Assembly (NCBI GenBank): GCA_033807695.1
Contig: CM066301.1
Location: 1,178,001 to 1,242,000 of the forward strand
Length of the DNA stretch: 64,000 nt
Source: Daedaleopsis sinensis
Taxonomy: Eukaryota > Basidiomycota > Agaricomycetes > Polyporales > Polyporaceae
Reading direction: 5' to 3'
The notes under the pieces are model-generated. The model did no database searches, was not told the DNA's origin, and saw only the letters and a list, made by a program, of their open reading frames with translations. The position numbers and the translations under genes were made by a program. How positions within the stretch are numbered: the first letter of the stretch is position 1; every line of letters begins with the position of its first letter. This document shows positions 11,819 to 23,886 of this stretch, in pieces.

Positions 11819-13366
11819 TCAGTCTTCATGCGGGGTCCTGCCAGCGGTGGAGAGGCACTGCTCGAGTACTTCGAGAAGTGCAGGGTTTTCTAGTGCGGCG
11901 GCGACGCGTTCCTTGTCGTTGAGCTGTTTGTTGACTGTAAGACAGTTGGGTGAGCACGCCACCTATGTGGCGCAGTAGAAACGCGGCGCATGTCACAGCA
12001 CGTACGCGCATGCTCGCTCTGGTGGGAGCCGGGCTTGACGCGGATATCGATTTTGAAGCGTTGTGGGAGACTCCGCAGCAACCGCACACGGATAGACAAC
12101 CCTGGGCGTAAGTGAGTTCGATAGCAATAACAGTGACAGGTGGTATGAGGTAGAGTATACACCTAGGGGATAAGATCCCCTGCCTCTACTAGAGGCAGAG
12201 GGAGTTATGACCCCTCGGCATCTTGTCGGCTCTCGGTGTGCCCGCGGCCCGCCTCCTTACTCCTCCTCTCCCCCGCGGCCTCTCCCCTCCCACTTTCTCC
12301 TCCCGGTCCTATGCATTGTATACCAATGCATGGCCGTGCCCTTCAAGACCCAATGGGGGTCAGGCCGTAGGACCTCGTAAGTACATAACCGACCGCTGCC
12401 GGTCGTCCTTCTTGCCCATCACCGCGCCTGCGCCCGCTCCCGCCAAAGCGCCCACTCCATGACTCCCTCCGACGACGCCGTCTGGTACATCGCACGAGGA
12501 CCGCAGACGCAGAACTCGCGCGATCTGCGTCTGTGCTTTCTTTCTCTCAACTGGACCACAGTGGACGGCCGTGATCGCGAGCTCAATGCGGAGAGTCGGA
12601 GCGCAAGTTGATGAGCGTATCATTAACAGTTGATGCGCTCACACCGGGGGCATGTACCGATGTAACTCTCGTTAACATTTGCCGCTAATTTTCGCGTCAC
12701 ATCTTGGATACATTCTAACTGTCGCGTGTAAACAGCATGTATCCAAGATGTGACGCCTCGAAAAAGCGAAGACAAACTTGGATTTTGCTCGCGACGTGTT
12801 CACAATGTAACGACTCGTTACATCGCTTGATGTCCCCGGTGTCATCAACGCCCAGCATTGGCGTTCGCTCCTGGGCCAATCCGAACGCCTCCGCCCGAGG
12901 TTATAACCCCCACTGCCTCTACAGGCAGTATATCTTTTCCCCATGGTGTAGACGGCTCATGTGAGAGTGAGGCACACGCACCAATGAATGTGCTCATCCC
13001 ACAATGGGGCACCGTTGGCGTGAACTCGACAGTGATCCTGTCTGAATGCTTTGGATCAAAAGTCACTTGAGGCGCCGAGACGACTGCAAGCTGCTCGAGA
13101 GACATGCTTCGGTGCTCCGGATCAGAGATTGACCGTATTAGCTCTGTTGGTTCTCGTTAGAGTTATACCAAATGGTCTCTACAGTCGGTTCTCATACCGA
13201 AAATCTCATCTTGGTCAATGACCTCCGGATCGTTGGACTGATCAGGCTCGTCGTCGTCTTGCTGTTCACTATCATCGAGCCAAAGCGAGTGTGCCCGTGC
13301 GTATGCTTTCTTAGCCTTGACGGGGGCAAAGATGGTAGGATTAGGGTTGAAGATTTCGGAGGACAT
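11819..13366 (-). CDS. cia2: Cytosolic Fe-S cluster assembly protein Cia2 (MIP18 family)
   Basis: Part of the CIA targeting complex that hands Fe-S clusters to cytosolic and nuclear apoproteins. Four exons: 13366-13198, 13143-12982, 12101-12006 and 11934-11819, giving 543 nt and 180 residues with all phases consistent. Landmarks are [13 protein letters not shown] at the start, [17 protein letters not shown], then [12 protein letters not shown]. The MIP18 core follows: [17 protein letters not shown] holds the conserved reactive cysteine, with [16 protein letters not shown] and [10 protein letters not shown] after it. It ends in [20 protein letters not shown]. Length fits the family. Intron 2 (12102-12981) is 880 nt, about 15 times the local norm, and holds an inverted-repeat element plus several perfect hairpins. 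The gene is divergent from dcn1 across 450 bp. Confidence 0.92.
12165..12197. repeat. Two abutting perfect hairpins in cia2 intron 2
   Basis: AGGGGAT-AAG-ATCCCCT (12165-12181) shares its last base with TGCCTCT-ACT-AGAGGCA (12181-12197). Each has a 7-bp perfect stem and a 3-nt loop. They lie near the acceptor end of the 880-nt intron. A related hairpin, ACTGCCT-CTAC-AGGCAGT, lies near 12912-12929. Confidence 0.7.
12628..12850. mobile_element. Imperfect inverted-repeat element (MITE-like) inside cia2 intron
   Basis: A perfect 20-bp inverted repeat (GCGTCACATCTTGGATACAT, 12694-12713, against 12737-12756) forms the core. Outward, imperfect arms continue: left GTTGATG...ACACCGGGG...CGATGTAAC, right the reverse complement of the same blocks ending near 12849. 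The whole behaves like a decayed foldback element of about 220 bp. I cannot define a target duplication, so the class is open. Confidence 0.6.
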
Positions 13367-13816
13367 GGTCGAGGTGGTTGGATGAGTCGTGATTGTTCAG
13401 ACGCCGTCAATGCTTCCTGAGGTGCACGTTTAGTAAAGTTGTCTTCAGGATGGCGTGCGGTTGACTCGCGACGCTGCGCGCGTCGCGTACCGGACTCTCG
13501 CTCGAGCGCGAGGTGGAAGGATCGACTTACCACCAAGGCGCTAGGGTGTTGGTACTAGTGGGTCGGTTAAAGTAGACTTGCGAAAGAAAGGATATGCTAG
13601 GAGGAGGCGGAAGACAAGAGGTTCGACGCTCTCAGATTCCGCATCTCTCGCGCTTAGTAAGCCCTCGTTCGTTCGGCCCCGACTTTCCAGATTAGACGCC
13701 CGTATTAGTCTTTTCGGAACTTGCCGTCAGTATTTCGCGTCCACCTCGGCGTGACCATCTTTCCTTCTTCCACTCTCACTCAGTGACACTCACCACTACG
13801 GCTGGTTTCCGCCCCA
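13367..13816. promoter_or_regulatory. Bidirectional promoter region of cia2 and dcn1
   Basis: These 450 bp separate the divergent start codons of cia2 and dcn1 and must hold both core promoters. The dcn1 side ends in a CT-rich leader (TTTCCTTCTTCCACTCTCAC). No TATA box stands out. Confidence 0.5.
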
Positions 13817-15684
13817 ATGCCTCCCAAGGTGCGAGCAGAACGCACTTCTACCCATGGTTTCCACTCATCAACAGACTACCACAGAGGAAGCGCGTAGAAG
13901 AAACCGCGGTCGAAGTGGCACCGCGTGCCACCCGTACGTCTTCGCGACTCAAGAATTCTGCAACCTCATCGAGTGACGCGACTGCTAAGAAAGCCGGAGA
14001 AGACAAGACCGTTGTCGCTGTGAGTATCCTTCTTCCGCAGTGACTATGCGCGCCTAGAACAGCCCGTCTTTCCATCTCCAGGCCGAACCTGCGGCAAAGA
14101 AGGCGAAGAAGGCCCCCGCGAAGGCGACATCTGGAAAGGGGGCGAAGACGAAGGCAGACACGGCGACGAGGTATGTTTCGGACGTTCAACATGTTTATGA
14201 AGGACCCTAACCCTGCTCTTTCCAGTCCGAATGAGGCGTGTTGTTTACCGTTTCTAGTAAACATGCTTGCTGACTAAGCTACGCAGTCTACCAGCACGGC
14301 CAACCTGAGGTACGCACGCCATATTCTTCCCCCTTCAGCTCTCTCTTTTGATGCGCATATTCTCTCTCCTTTGCTTCTCTTCGAAACCTTATCATGATCA
14401 CGACAAACCCAGCGGCAGCGCGCCAGCAGCCTCGACCAAATCTGCGCCAAGTAAAGGGTCCTCGAAGCCAGAGCCTTACTCCGAGGATCGTGCGAAACAA
14501 CTGTTCAAGACATACGAGGACCCAGAAACACCAGGACAAATAGGTCCAGAAGGTTTTGAGAAGCTATGCACGGATCTGGACATCTCTTTCGAAGGAGCGT
14601 TGCCCCTAGTGCTGGCATGGCAATTGCATGCAACCGAAATGGCGAAGTTCCAGGAAAGTGAATGGATGCAGGGTGTTAGGGAGCTCCGGTGAGTCACGAA
14701 ATCTGTATTCTGCGTGTTGTGGACACATGGTCAGTCCGAGGGCTCAAACGACTTGCCACTTCTCGCGACACTAGCGCATCTAACCTCTCGTCGCTATCAC
14801 TTGTACTCCATGACCTCGAGCAACTTCTACTTCTGGACAAGCCACCAACACAATCCTCTGGCAGTAGCATCGCTTCGAAGAAGAAAGCATATGCAGCGTC
14901 AGATCCCTCGGAACCGTACAGCCGCGCCAGATACAACCGTTACGCCGCAGATACCAAGAAGGCGTTCAACGAGCTTTACGCGTTCTGTTTTGCTCTGGCC
15001 AAGCCTTCGTACGTAACCTCCTCGAGGTCATTGACGCTGTCACTAATACGATGTGCGCGCTGCGCGGAGACAGAACAGCCAGGAACATTGACATGGACGT
15101 ACGTTGTTGCCATGCGCCGCCTCAGCTTGTATTGTTTGACGTTTATGTGTTGTTCTTTGTCGTAGACTGCGGCCGCATTCTGGTCCGTTCTCGTCGCCCC
15201 TCAATATCCCATCATGAAGGACATCCTAGACTTCATCAACGTTCGTACTCTGTACTTCCGTGCCTGATGAATACTTAGTTGACATTTCTTTCGCAGGAGA
15301 AGGGGACTTACAAGGGAGTCAACAAGGATTTGTGGAATATGGTAAGTGCTAAGACCTGTATGGTGCCTTACTTCGCGCGCTGGCCAATGATAAGGACCGG
15401 TGTCAACGGATGTAGCGCGCGTCACCTTTTCCCGCTTGTTCTAAAGAGAGATTCTGATAAAACTTGCCATTGCTTCCGCGAATTCTAGGTACTGGAGTTC
15501 GCTCGTAGTGTGAAACCGGACCTGTCCGACTTCGAAGCTGACGGGGTAGGTTTCCCATGTTGTGATACTCTCCGGACCGCGTGTTGACGTCTATCAGGCG
15601 TGGCCATCGATGCTTGATGACTTCGTATCATGGAAGAAGCCTCAAGTCAAGGAGGCTGCGAACTCGAAGGACACTGAAGACTGA
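13817..15684 (+). CDS. dcn1: Cullin neddylation protein Dcn1 (DCUN1 family)
   Basis: Scaffold-type E3 that promotes Nedd8 transfer from Ubc12 to cullins. Supported exons: 13817-13828 (MPPK), 13885-14019, 14082-14170, 14411-14688, 14775-15008, then six short 3' exons ending ...KEAANSKDTED-stop. The N-terminus is basic and low-complexity (RKRVEE..., KAKKAPAKA), which is longer than yeast Dcn1. The PONY domain follows: PYSEDRAKQLFKTYEDPE, GPEGFEKLCTDLDI, LPLVLAWQLHATEMAKFQ, NELYAFCFALAKP, RNIDMDTAAAFWSVLVAPQYP, KDLWNMVLEFARSVKPDLSDFEADGAWP and MLDDFVSW. Splicing between 14171 and 14410 is uncertain; a direct join keeps frame, but a micro-exon could lie there. The F-box and BTB genes nearby encode potential adaptors of the cullins this protein activates, which is probably coincidental. 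Confidence 0.9.
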
Positions 15685-16626
15685 ACTCTATCCTATCGCG
15701 TTGATATCTTACTTCGTCATGTTTTTTTGCTTTGCTTTGCTACTCACCGCTACTGTATGCTCGGACTCTTAATGCAGATCTATACAGGAGGTTTTAAAGC
15801 CCTTGTGCAGTGCAATGAGAGGTAAGTCTTTAGCTTAAGCTTTATCGGTTTGATGTGATCTACCTTTCCCCGACTTCGGATTTACATATGGCATGAGCAC
15901 GGATACATATACGGCGTAGGTCTACGTTCTCCATCTCCGATTTCTTTAGTGACCAAAGGACTGACTCCGCGTGCTGACAGTGTAGCGCCGCAAGTGCTCC
16001 GTTGCATGTTGCATATAACTATCAATGTCGTTGTTCAATCATATCAATGATGTCGTCAAAAACATCCACTGCGCATGGTGAACTGTTCACTTAATGTAGC
16101 CTAGATCCTAACCTGCCTCACCTGGGCGCGATGGGCTTACTTTACCTGAAACCTGCAGCGTTATCACACTTCTCAGTTCGGTCGAAGTCGCGAGCGATCC
16201 GTTCAGCCGTCACACTGACATACCGCTCTTATCGTCGGCATTGAAGCTTGAACTCCCTATTAATGCCATCCTTCAATCTAATCGAGCAAAATACCTACAT
16301 AAGCAGCATTCTCGAATACTTATCCTTCAAGTTGAATCCCTACCGGGGATACGTACACCCGAATACATGCCGATGGGACTGATGAATATTAATGTTCTAG
16401 ATTTATAATATTGGAACTACATACTGGAACCGCGAGCGGGCAGGCAGTTGACAGCAAGCTCGGAGTCAAATGGCTTTCGGACTTGCTTGATCACGAGAGC
16501 CCTCAGCCAAGTCTAGAGATCCGTATATATACTGATAGTATACGTAGAGGGGGCCCTGTCTACGCTGCCCGACGCTGCTCTGCCTCCTTCTGCCTCTCGA
16601 CACTTGTCCAGTCTATCGATCATCTG
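15685..16626. other. Intergenic region before SDR gene
   Basis: About 940 bp between dcn1 and the dehydrogenase, both on plus. A TATA-like ATATATA occurs at about 16524, roughly 100 bp before the SDR start, followed by a CT-rich leader. I see no other gene or repeat. Confidence 0.5.
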
Positions 16627-17833
16627 ATGGCCACCTCGGACGTCGCGACACAACTCGTGACTCGCGTCGCTATCATCACAGGAGGGGCCCAAGGAATCGG
16701 CGAGAGCATAGCTATGAAGCTGGCCGACGACGGGATCGACATCGCGCTCTTCGACCTTCCGCACAAGCGGGACCTACTGGACGGGGTCGCGAAGGCCGTC
16801 GAAGCAAAGGGACGACGGTCGCTTGTGCTCGTCGGTGACGTTACCGTGGAGGCAGATGTCATTGCTATGGTCGAGAACACTGTCCAGGCACTGGGCAGCG
16901 TTGACATCGTATATTCGTCCGCTCGTCTTATCCTGGCGGGACGGGCTGATATTGCTTCCTCTAGATGATCGCGAATGCGGGTCTGTTTTGGACAAAGCCG
17001 CTGATGGAGGAGACGGTGGAGGGTTGGGAGAAGATGTTTACCACGAACGTCCTCGGTGTTATGCTGTGCTACAAGTATGCGGGCATCCAGATGGTCAAAC
17101 AGGGTCGTGGTGGGCGCATTGTGGGTAAGTACCTCGGTCGGCCTCGGCGTGATCGGGATCTCATCCTTTCACAGGCGCATCCTCTATTTCAGGGAAGACA
17201 GGTAGATCGATTAACAGCACGGGCTCGCCATAATAGTCTCTGACAGGTCTCGTCCGCTTTCGTCTCTTATAGCCATCACGAACCTGTCTGCGTATACAGC
17301 GTCCAAGTACGCAGTGCGCGGGTTGACTCAAGTTACAGGTGTGCTGTCTCTCGTATGGCATTTAACTTTGACTCATCATATTGCTACTACTCAGCCTTGG
17401 AGCTGGCGACGCACAACATCACAGTCAACGCCTATGCCCCAGGCTTGATCCCGACGCCACTGAGTTAGTTGTGATCATGACTACGAAGATAAATCCTTGG
17501 TCGCTCAGTCTATACTTGCAGCGACGGCCCCTGAAGATGAAGCTAATGGTGGACCGTGCACGACGGTTTTGAAGGTACGCTAAGTTAGTACTACATGTTG
17601 AATGCACCTACCCTAACGTATCAATGTCTTCACGTAGCGCGTCGGTTTGCCTCCAACTTTAAAGATGCTTACCACCTCGGCCATTGCGGACTGGGTATCC
17701 TATGTTGTTAAACCGGAGACGATCTTCGTGACCGGTGTGTGCATTAACGTTTTTCTTACCCATACCTCAGTACACTAACTAAACGTGACCAGGACAAACC
17801 TTCAACATTAACGCAGGAATGTTTATGGATTAG
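16627..17833 (+). CDS. Short-chain dehydrogenase/reductase (SDR)
   Basis: NAD(P)-dependent oxidoreductase of the classical SDR family. Eight exons: 16627-16908, 16965-17124, 17175-17201, 17273-17338, 17395-17463, 17522-17574, 17638-17734, 17793-17833, totalling 795 nt and 264 residues, the usual length. Visible motifs are the cofactor loop TGGAQGIG near residue 20, the adenine-ring Asp region DLPHKRD, the NAG motif (ANAG), the catalytic Ser in ASSISG and Tyr-x3-Lys in YTASK. PG follows (NAYAPGLIPTPL), and it ends in TGQTFNINAGMF. The pattern is that of 3-ketoacyl reductase or acetoin/diacetyl reductase type SDRs; the substrate cannot be told. The frame is open upstream to 16411, but the ATG at 16627 places the nucleotide-binding loop at the normal position. 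Confidence 0.9.
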
Positions 17834-18087
17834 AATATGCTACTCTGTAATTCTGCATCCATCTGTATCATCCCCATCAATGTGTGTAAGATCATCTCAT
17901 TTCAATAACCCATTTTGCACTGTGCCATCTTGTGCCATTGGAGGAATGTCGTTGAAATGTATATGTGGGCGCTTATATGACGTCGGCGTTCAGTAGCCTG
18001 AGCCCTGTGCTCGGTTGCATCTTGCCGTAACCTTCATCCACCTACCTCCTGCAACCCTCTTCTCGAGCCTCTTCCTCGCCCACTGAG

Positions 18088-20967
18088 ATGGGCGACCTGA
18101 GAAACAGATCGGACGTCAAAGGAATCAAGTCTGTCCTCTGATTGGGGCTCGGTTATCTCTGTGACCTTTCAACCCTTGTCTCCAGGGATGCTTACGACTA
18201 TCTCTTCAACTCGCGGAGCAAGGTGACGAAACTGAAGGATGCTGCGCTTGGCGGAAGGCTCTTTCAAACTGAGGACAGTGGGGCGGGCGTTGTGGGACGG
18301 AGTATGGCCTGGAAGGTGCTATGTTCGTGCCGTACGTCCCCGCTTGATGCTAATGCCCGTCTACAAAGCTATTCCTCGTCCCGAACGAGCCGCTGCAAGA
18401 GACGGCGGACGTGGACGCTAGCCCGCCGTTGAACCGGCTGCGCACGGCGCGCGAGGACTACCGGAGGCTGCTCATGGAGAAGATGCGCGCGCCGGATGGC
18501 GGATACGAGGAAGGGTTCATCGTGCCCGGCTCGGGCGCGTCGCCGCCGCGGACAGAGGGATCTCAGGGCAATCTGGAGAAGAACAACCCGTTGAGTCTGG
18601 ATGATGAGGTGCGTCTATCTCGCTCTGCCGTCAGGCTCTCGGATCGACGGCGGCCCAGAATCCATGGCGGGAATGGTTCACCGCGGTGGAGCTGCGGAAG
18701 ACTATCTTGCAAGACGTCGAGCGAACGTACGTACTCCTTTCCCACCTCGAGTGCTACAATTATCTTAGCCGCACTGCAACGCGTCTTGTAGTTTTCCCGA
18801 TATCGCCTACTTTCGTGATGCTGAAGTACAGGCCGAGTTGACGAACATTCTATACCTCTATTCCGACATGCATCCGGACATCGGTTACCGACAAGGCATG
18901 CACGAGCTCCTGGCCCCCCTGTACTATGCAGTTGACTACGATGCAATCTCTGAGGAGGCCGACACCGATCCTGCCCTCAAAGAGTTCTGTTCGAAGGGAT
19001 GGGTCGCGGCAGACGCGTGGCTGCTGTTTACTGTCGTCATGAAGGGTGCGGGCCGGTGGTACGAGTGGCAAGAAAGCAAATCCCAGCCGGAGCCGGGCCC
19101 TCTTCCCTCGCACGTCCAGCTGGACGTCTCTGGGGACGCACGAGTCAAGCCGTACATCGCGCCGATTATGGAGGCGTGTAACCGCATACAGTCTGTCCTG
19201 CTCAAGGGCGTCGATCCCGAACTCTGGAAGGCGATGCAGACTGCGGGCATCGAGCCGCAAATCTATGGAATGTATGTGCCTTGCCATCTGTGATCCGTTT
19301 GGTCTCGTTGACACGCCGCGAAGTCGCTGGCTACGTCTGCTGTTCACTCGAGAATATAACATGGAAGATGCTATGGTCATGTGGGACGGTTTATTCGCCG
19401 TCGATCCGTCCTTCGATATAGCTCAATGGATCTGCGTCGCCATGCTTGTGCGCATCCGCAACAAGCGTACGTATGCTTAACATATTCCTTCAGTTATGGC
19501 ATCCCTGACAGGATTGCTCGCAGTGATACCTGCTGATTACAGCACTCAACTCACCTGCCTCCTCCGCTATCCTTCAGACCCGCTTGCGGCAGGAGGGAGC
19601 CAAGATTCCGCCAATGTCCACCACATGTCACTACTGCTACGACAAGCATTAATGTTGCAGATGTCACCTACCCCGACGGTCGGCGTTTCTGTCATTCACG
19701 AGAACAGGAATCTGCTGGGTATCCCGACGGAAGTCCCTCCGCCTGTTTCGCCGCCAGTTCATCGACGGTCACGGCCAGGGAGTCGATCGCACACGGCTGC
19801 GAACGGTTCCCTTGGAGAGCCCGGCAGCAGCAAGGGCGTGCACAATCGGCAAGTTTCGAGCCCTATGGGTATTCCCGAAACGTTCGCTCGTGGATTGCTC
19901 GAGAGAGGCGAGAGCTTGGGTATCAATAAGACAGTTATGAACGCCATGTCGGAGCTGAAGGTATGCTCACACTCGATTCGTGAACGATCGCATTCTAACC
20001 ATGCACGGCCGAGTAGAAGAACCTCCCGGACCTGTCCACTGCTCTCAATCGGTTGCCCCCTCTGACACCAGGGTCCCATCCTGCGAATGCATTGTATCCG
20101 ATGTCCCCCGATAGAGCGACCAGTGATCGCCCGCCATGGGAGCCTCGTACACGTCGCGAGATGGAACGCGAGGTCGCTCAAGTGGTTACTGTGCAGCGAA
20201 AGCTTGGGGATGCCGTTGGCTGGATTGTCGATACCCTTCTACTCGACGACGGCGAAATTACCGACGATGTCGCGAAGCAGACGGTAGCGAAGAGGAAGCG
20301 CGAAGCTCTCGAGTCTCTTGCATACGTCCGGGACGTATTGAAGGGCACAGTAGCGCACATCGAGGACGACCGCTTGCTTGGCGAGGAGGAAGTGAAGAGG
20401 AGACGCGACAGAGAAAGGAAGGAGAAGGAAGCGGCGGAGGCGTTAAGCAGGAAGGCTTCGACACCACATCCCCCAATGCCTGCGGCGGCCATACCCATCG
20501 AGGCGCGCCCGCAAGGTCCAGGAGCACGTCGTTCTCAGGACTACTTCATGCCTCACGCGTCCAGCTCGAGCCCTCCTACGAAGACCGCGCCTGTGCCGAT
20601 CACCTCCACCCACGCATCCCATCCCCCGCCGCTCCCGTCCATCTCCGCATCCGTCTCCCTGCCGCCACCTATGTCCTCACCGACCCTCAAGCCAGCGTTG
20701 TCGAGCAAGAGCAAGTCGACGTTCAACGCGCCATGGAACTACACGCGCTCGGCGTTCTCGAGTTCCGAGTCGCCCATCGCGACGCTCCCTCGCGTGCCCC
20801 CGCGCACGTCCACAGCGCTCCCCCGTGCAAATCCGCTGCCGCCTTCGTTTAGAAACCCGCCCGTGGCCTCGTCTGTGCTTCCTTCGGCCCCGGACAATGC
20901 GAGCTCTGTTTCGCGCGATCAAAAGCCGAAGCAGGTTCCGTACGACCCGTTGGGTGCCATACCATAA
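18088..20967 (+). CDS. TBC-domain Rab GTPase-activating protein (TBC1D5-like)
   Basis: Inactivates Rab GTPases by supplying two catalytic fingers. Exon 1 (18088-18128) joins 18186 in phase, giving MGDLRNRSDVKGIKDAYDYLF. Later blocks are WKLFLVPNEP, an insert rich in charged residues, then NPWREWF. The Arg finger is in ILQDVERTFPD and the Gln finger in GYRQGMHELLAPLYY, so both TBC catalytic residues are present. The TBC domain continues through WLRLLFTREYN and WDGLFAVDPSFDIAQWICVAMLVRIRN. Behind it lies a long tail with a predicted helical segment (REVAQVVTVQRKLGDAVGW), a lysine/glutamate-rich stretch and a Ser/Pro-rich end. The TBC insert before NPWREWF and the long tail match TBC1D5-type proteins, which act on Rab7 in retromer and autophagy; that role is inferred. 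The stop TAA is at 20965. Confidence 0.88.
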
Positions 20968-21308
20968 TTGTGTATACTAGACTGGGATTGTACGAGTACC
21001 TCTTAGTATGCTCCCGTGCTACATTTTGAACTTTGTGCCCGTTCAAATTTCATTGCAACATCAGGATTTCATTGCAGCATCAGGATTGAGAAGCTCGTGA
21101 AAAACCGGAGGGGTGATCGAGGAGGATAGGCGCCGGAGGGTGGGCAAAATCACAGGACTGTGATTGGTTTCGGCCGGAGACGGGGTTTCGGTGGGCGAGT
21201 TCCGACTGCTGCTGGCTGCTGCTCGTCGTGACGCCGACTTGAGCTCACAAACACTACGTAGACGCCTCCTCCTCCTCCCACATTCCGTCCTTCATCGTCG
21301 CCCGCGAC
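20968..21308. other. Intergenic region between TBC gene and sdh1
   Basis: A direct repeat of about 16 bp (CATCAGGATT... twice around 21060-21085) is visible. The last 60 bases form a CT-rich leader of sdh1. Nothing else is recognised. Confidence 0.5.
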
Positions 21309-23886
21309 ATGCTCAGAAAATCCCTCGCCAAGGGCCTCCGCGCCTCTGCAACGCGGTCCTTCTCGTCCTCCGCCCCCGCGCGCAGAGTTGTCGCGACGAA
21401 TCCTGTCAAGGCCCAGGAGGTTCAGGTATGTGCTCGACTCCCCATTCCACAAGTGTTCTGCTCCTGTAGTGTGTGGTGGAGAGTCTGACGGAGGTGCGGT
21501 AGTCATTTGGAAAGTACCCTCTCATCGAACACGAATACGATGCTATCGTCGTGTGAGTTTGCTTCGGTGCGCTGTTCGGGTAGCGTTCTCAAGCTAACCC
21601 CGCATGTCCGACCAGGGGAGCCGGCGGTGCAGGTCTGCGAGCAGCATTCGGTCTGGCGGAGGCTGGCTTCAACACCGCGTGTATCACGAAGCTTTTCCCT
21701 ACCCGGAGTCACACTGTTGCTGCCCAGGTACGTCGAGCCCTGTAAATGCGTATCATTTGACGTCAGACCTAATATATGCGCCAGGGTGGTATCAACGCTG
21801 CGCTTGGTGTAAGTCGGAGCTGTTCTGGTGGACTGTGAGCGTGTCGATGTTGACGTGGACGCGTTAGAACATGACCGAGGACGATTGGCGATGGCACATG
21901 TATGATACGGTGAGTTTGACCATGCATGTCCCATACGCGGCTCAGTAGTTGACGTCCTTGCAGGTCAAGGGTTCCGACTGGCTTGGTGACCAAGATGCCA
22001 TTCATTACATGTGTCGCGAGGCCCCCCACACCGTCATCGAGGTGCGCGAGACGGATCATGCGGAAGTGATGCCCCGTTCTAACTCCTCCCCAGCTTGAGC
22101 ACTTCGGTGTGCCCTTCTCAAGAACCAAGGAGGGCAAGATATACCAACGTGCATTTGGCGGTCAGTCGCTCAAGTTCGGAAAGGGCGGCCAAGCGTACCG
22201 TTGTGCAGCCGCGGCCGACCGTACGGGTCACGCTCTTCTCCACACGCTTTACGGCCAATCTCTGCGGCACAACACCAACTTCTTCATTGAGTACTTCGCG
22301 CTCGACCTAATCATGGAAGATGGCGAGTGTGTCGGTGTGATGGCACTGAACATGGAAGATGGTACGCTCCACCGCTTCCGCGCGCACAAGACCGTCCTTG
22401 CCACTGGCGGTTACGGTCGTGCGTACTTCAGCTGCACCAGTGCGCACACATGCTCCGGCGACGGTAACGCGATGGTTGCGCGTGCCGGCCTCCCCTTGCA
22501 AGATTCTGAGTTCGTCCAGTTCCACCCGACCGGTATCTACGGTGCTGGCTGTCTCATCACCGAGGGTACGTGGATATACTCAAAGTATCTCACTACCATA
22601 TGCTCACGTCTATGGATCCAGGTTCTCGTGGTGAGGGTGGATACTTGCTCAACTCGGAAGGTGAGCGATTCATGGAGCGATACGCGCCGACCGCGAAGGA
22701 CCTTGCTTCGCGCGACGTCGTCTCTCGTTCCATGACGATTGAGATCCGTGAGGGGCGCGGTGTTGGTCCCGAGAAGGACCACATCTACCTCCAGCTCAGC
22801 CATCTCCCTGCTGAGATCCTCCACGAGCGTCTCCCTGGTATCTCAGAGACTGCGGCTATCTTCTCTGGCGTCGATGTCACGAAGGAGCCCATCCCTGTGC
22901 TGCCCACCGTTCACTACAACAGTAAGCAGGTTCTGTCTTACAGACAGCATATATCCTGTTGACGTCCGTCTGTAGTGGGTGGTATCCCGACAAAGTACAC
23001 TGGTGAGGTCCTGACCACCGACAAGGACGGCAACGACAAGATCGTCCCCGGTTTGTACGCCGCCGGCGAGGCTGCGTGTGTGTCCGTGCACGGTGCGAAC
23101 CGCCTCGGCGCCAACTCTCTCCTGGACATCGTCGTCTTCGGCCGTGCTTGCGCGCACCACATAAAGGATACCCTCACCCCCGGAAAGCCGCACAAGAAGA
23201 TCCCCGCTGAGGCTGGTCTCGGAAGCGTCGAGTTCCTCGACAAGATCAGGAAGTCCGACGGCCCCCTTCCGACTGCGAAGATCCGGTTGGACATGCAGAA
23301 GGCCATGCAGTCCGACGCTGCTGTCTTCCGGTACGTCCGCGATGTTCTTTGTTGAACGATTGTGGGTATCTGATATTCGGTGTAGTACGCAGGAGACTCT
23401 CGACGAGGGTGTCGAGAAGATCCGTGCGATCTACAAGACGTTCGAGCAGGTCGGCATCAAGGACAGGAGCATGATCTGGAACTCGTGAGCGTTTCCCCAA
23501 ACTGTACCTCCGGATCTCCGTCGTTGATGCAAGTCCCGTTTGACAGCGACCTCGTCGAGACCCTCGAGCTCCGCAACCTCCTCCAGTGCGCCGTCCAGAC
23601 CATCACCGCCGCGGCCGCCCGCAAGGAGTCGCGCGGGGCGCACGCGCGCGAGGACTTCCCCGACGTCAGTGTTCCTGCTTTCTGCTTTCTGTGCGTGAGC
23701 CATGAGCTGACGCCACGGCATGCATCTTTCGTGTAGCGTGACGACGAGAACTGGATGAAGCACACGCTGACGTGGCAGCACGACGTGAACTCGCCCGAGG
23801 TCGAGATCAAGTACCGGAACGTGATCCACAGCACGCTCGACGAGAACGAGTGCAAGTCCGTGCCGCCGTTCAAGCGTGTCTACTAG
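21309..23886 (+). CDS. sdh1: Succinate dehydrogenase flavoprotein subunit, mitochondrial
   Basis: Catalytic subunit of respiratory complex II, oxidising succinate to fumarate in the matrix. The start [21 protein letters not shown] is a typical mitochondrial presequence. Exon 1 is 21309-21425 and exon 2 is 21503-21552; about ten further short exons follow. The Rossmann motif is split by an intron (YDAIVV then [17 protein letters not shown]). The covalent-FAD histidine lies in [17 protein letters not shown]. Active-site regions include [29 protein letters not shown] and TVHYNMGGIPT, and [20 protein letters not shown] binds FAD. The C-terminus ([11 protein letters not shown]...FKRVY-stop) is the conserved end. 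Length, about 640 residues, is normal. All motifs are intact, consistent with an essential gene. Confidence 0.96.

Noticed and set aside
20136..20852. 238-codon plus ORF inside the TBC gene
   Set aside because: It is in an alternate frame of the low-complexity C-terminal exon, which reads sensibly in the main frame.
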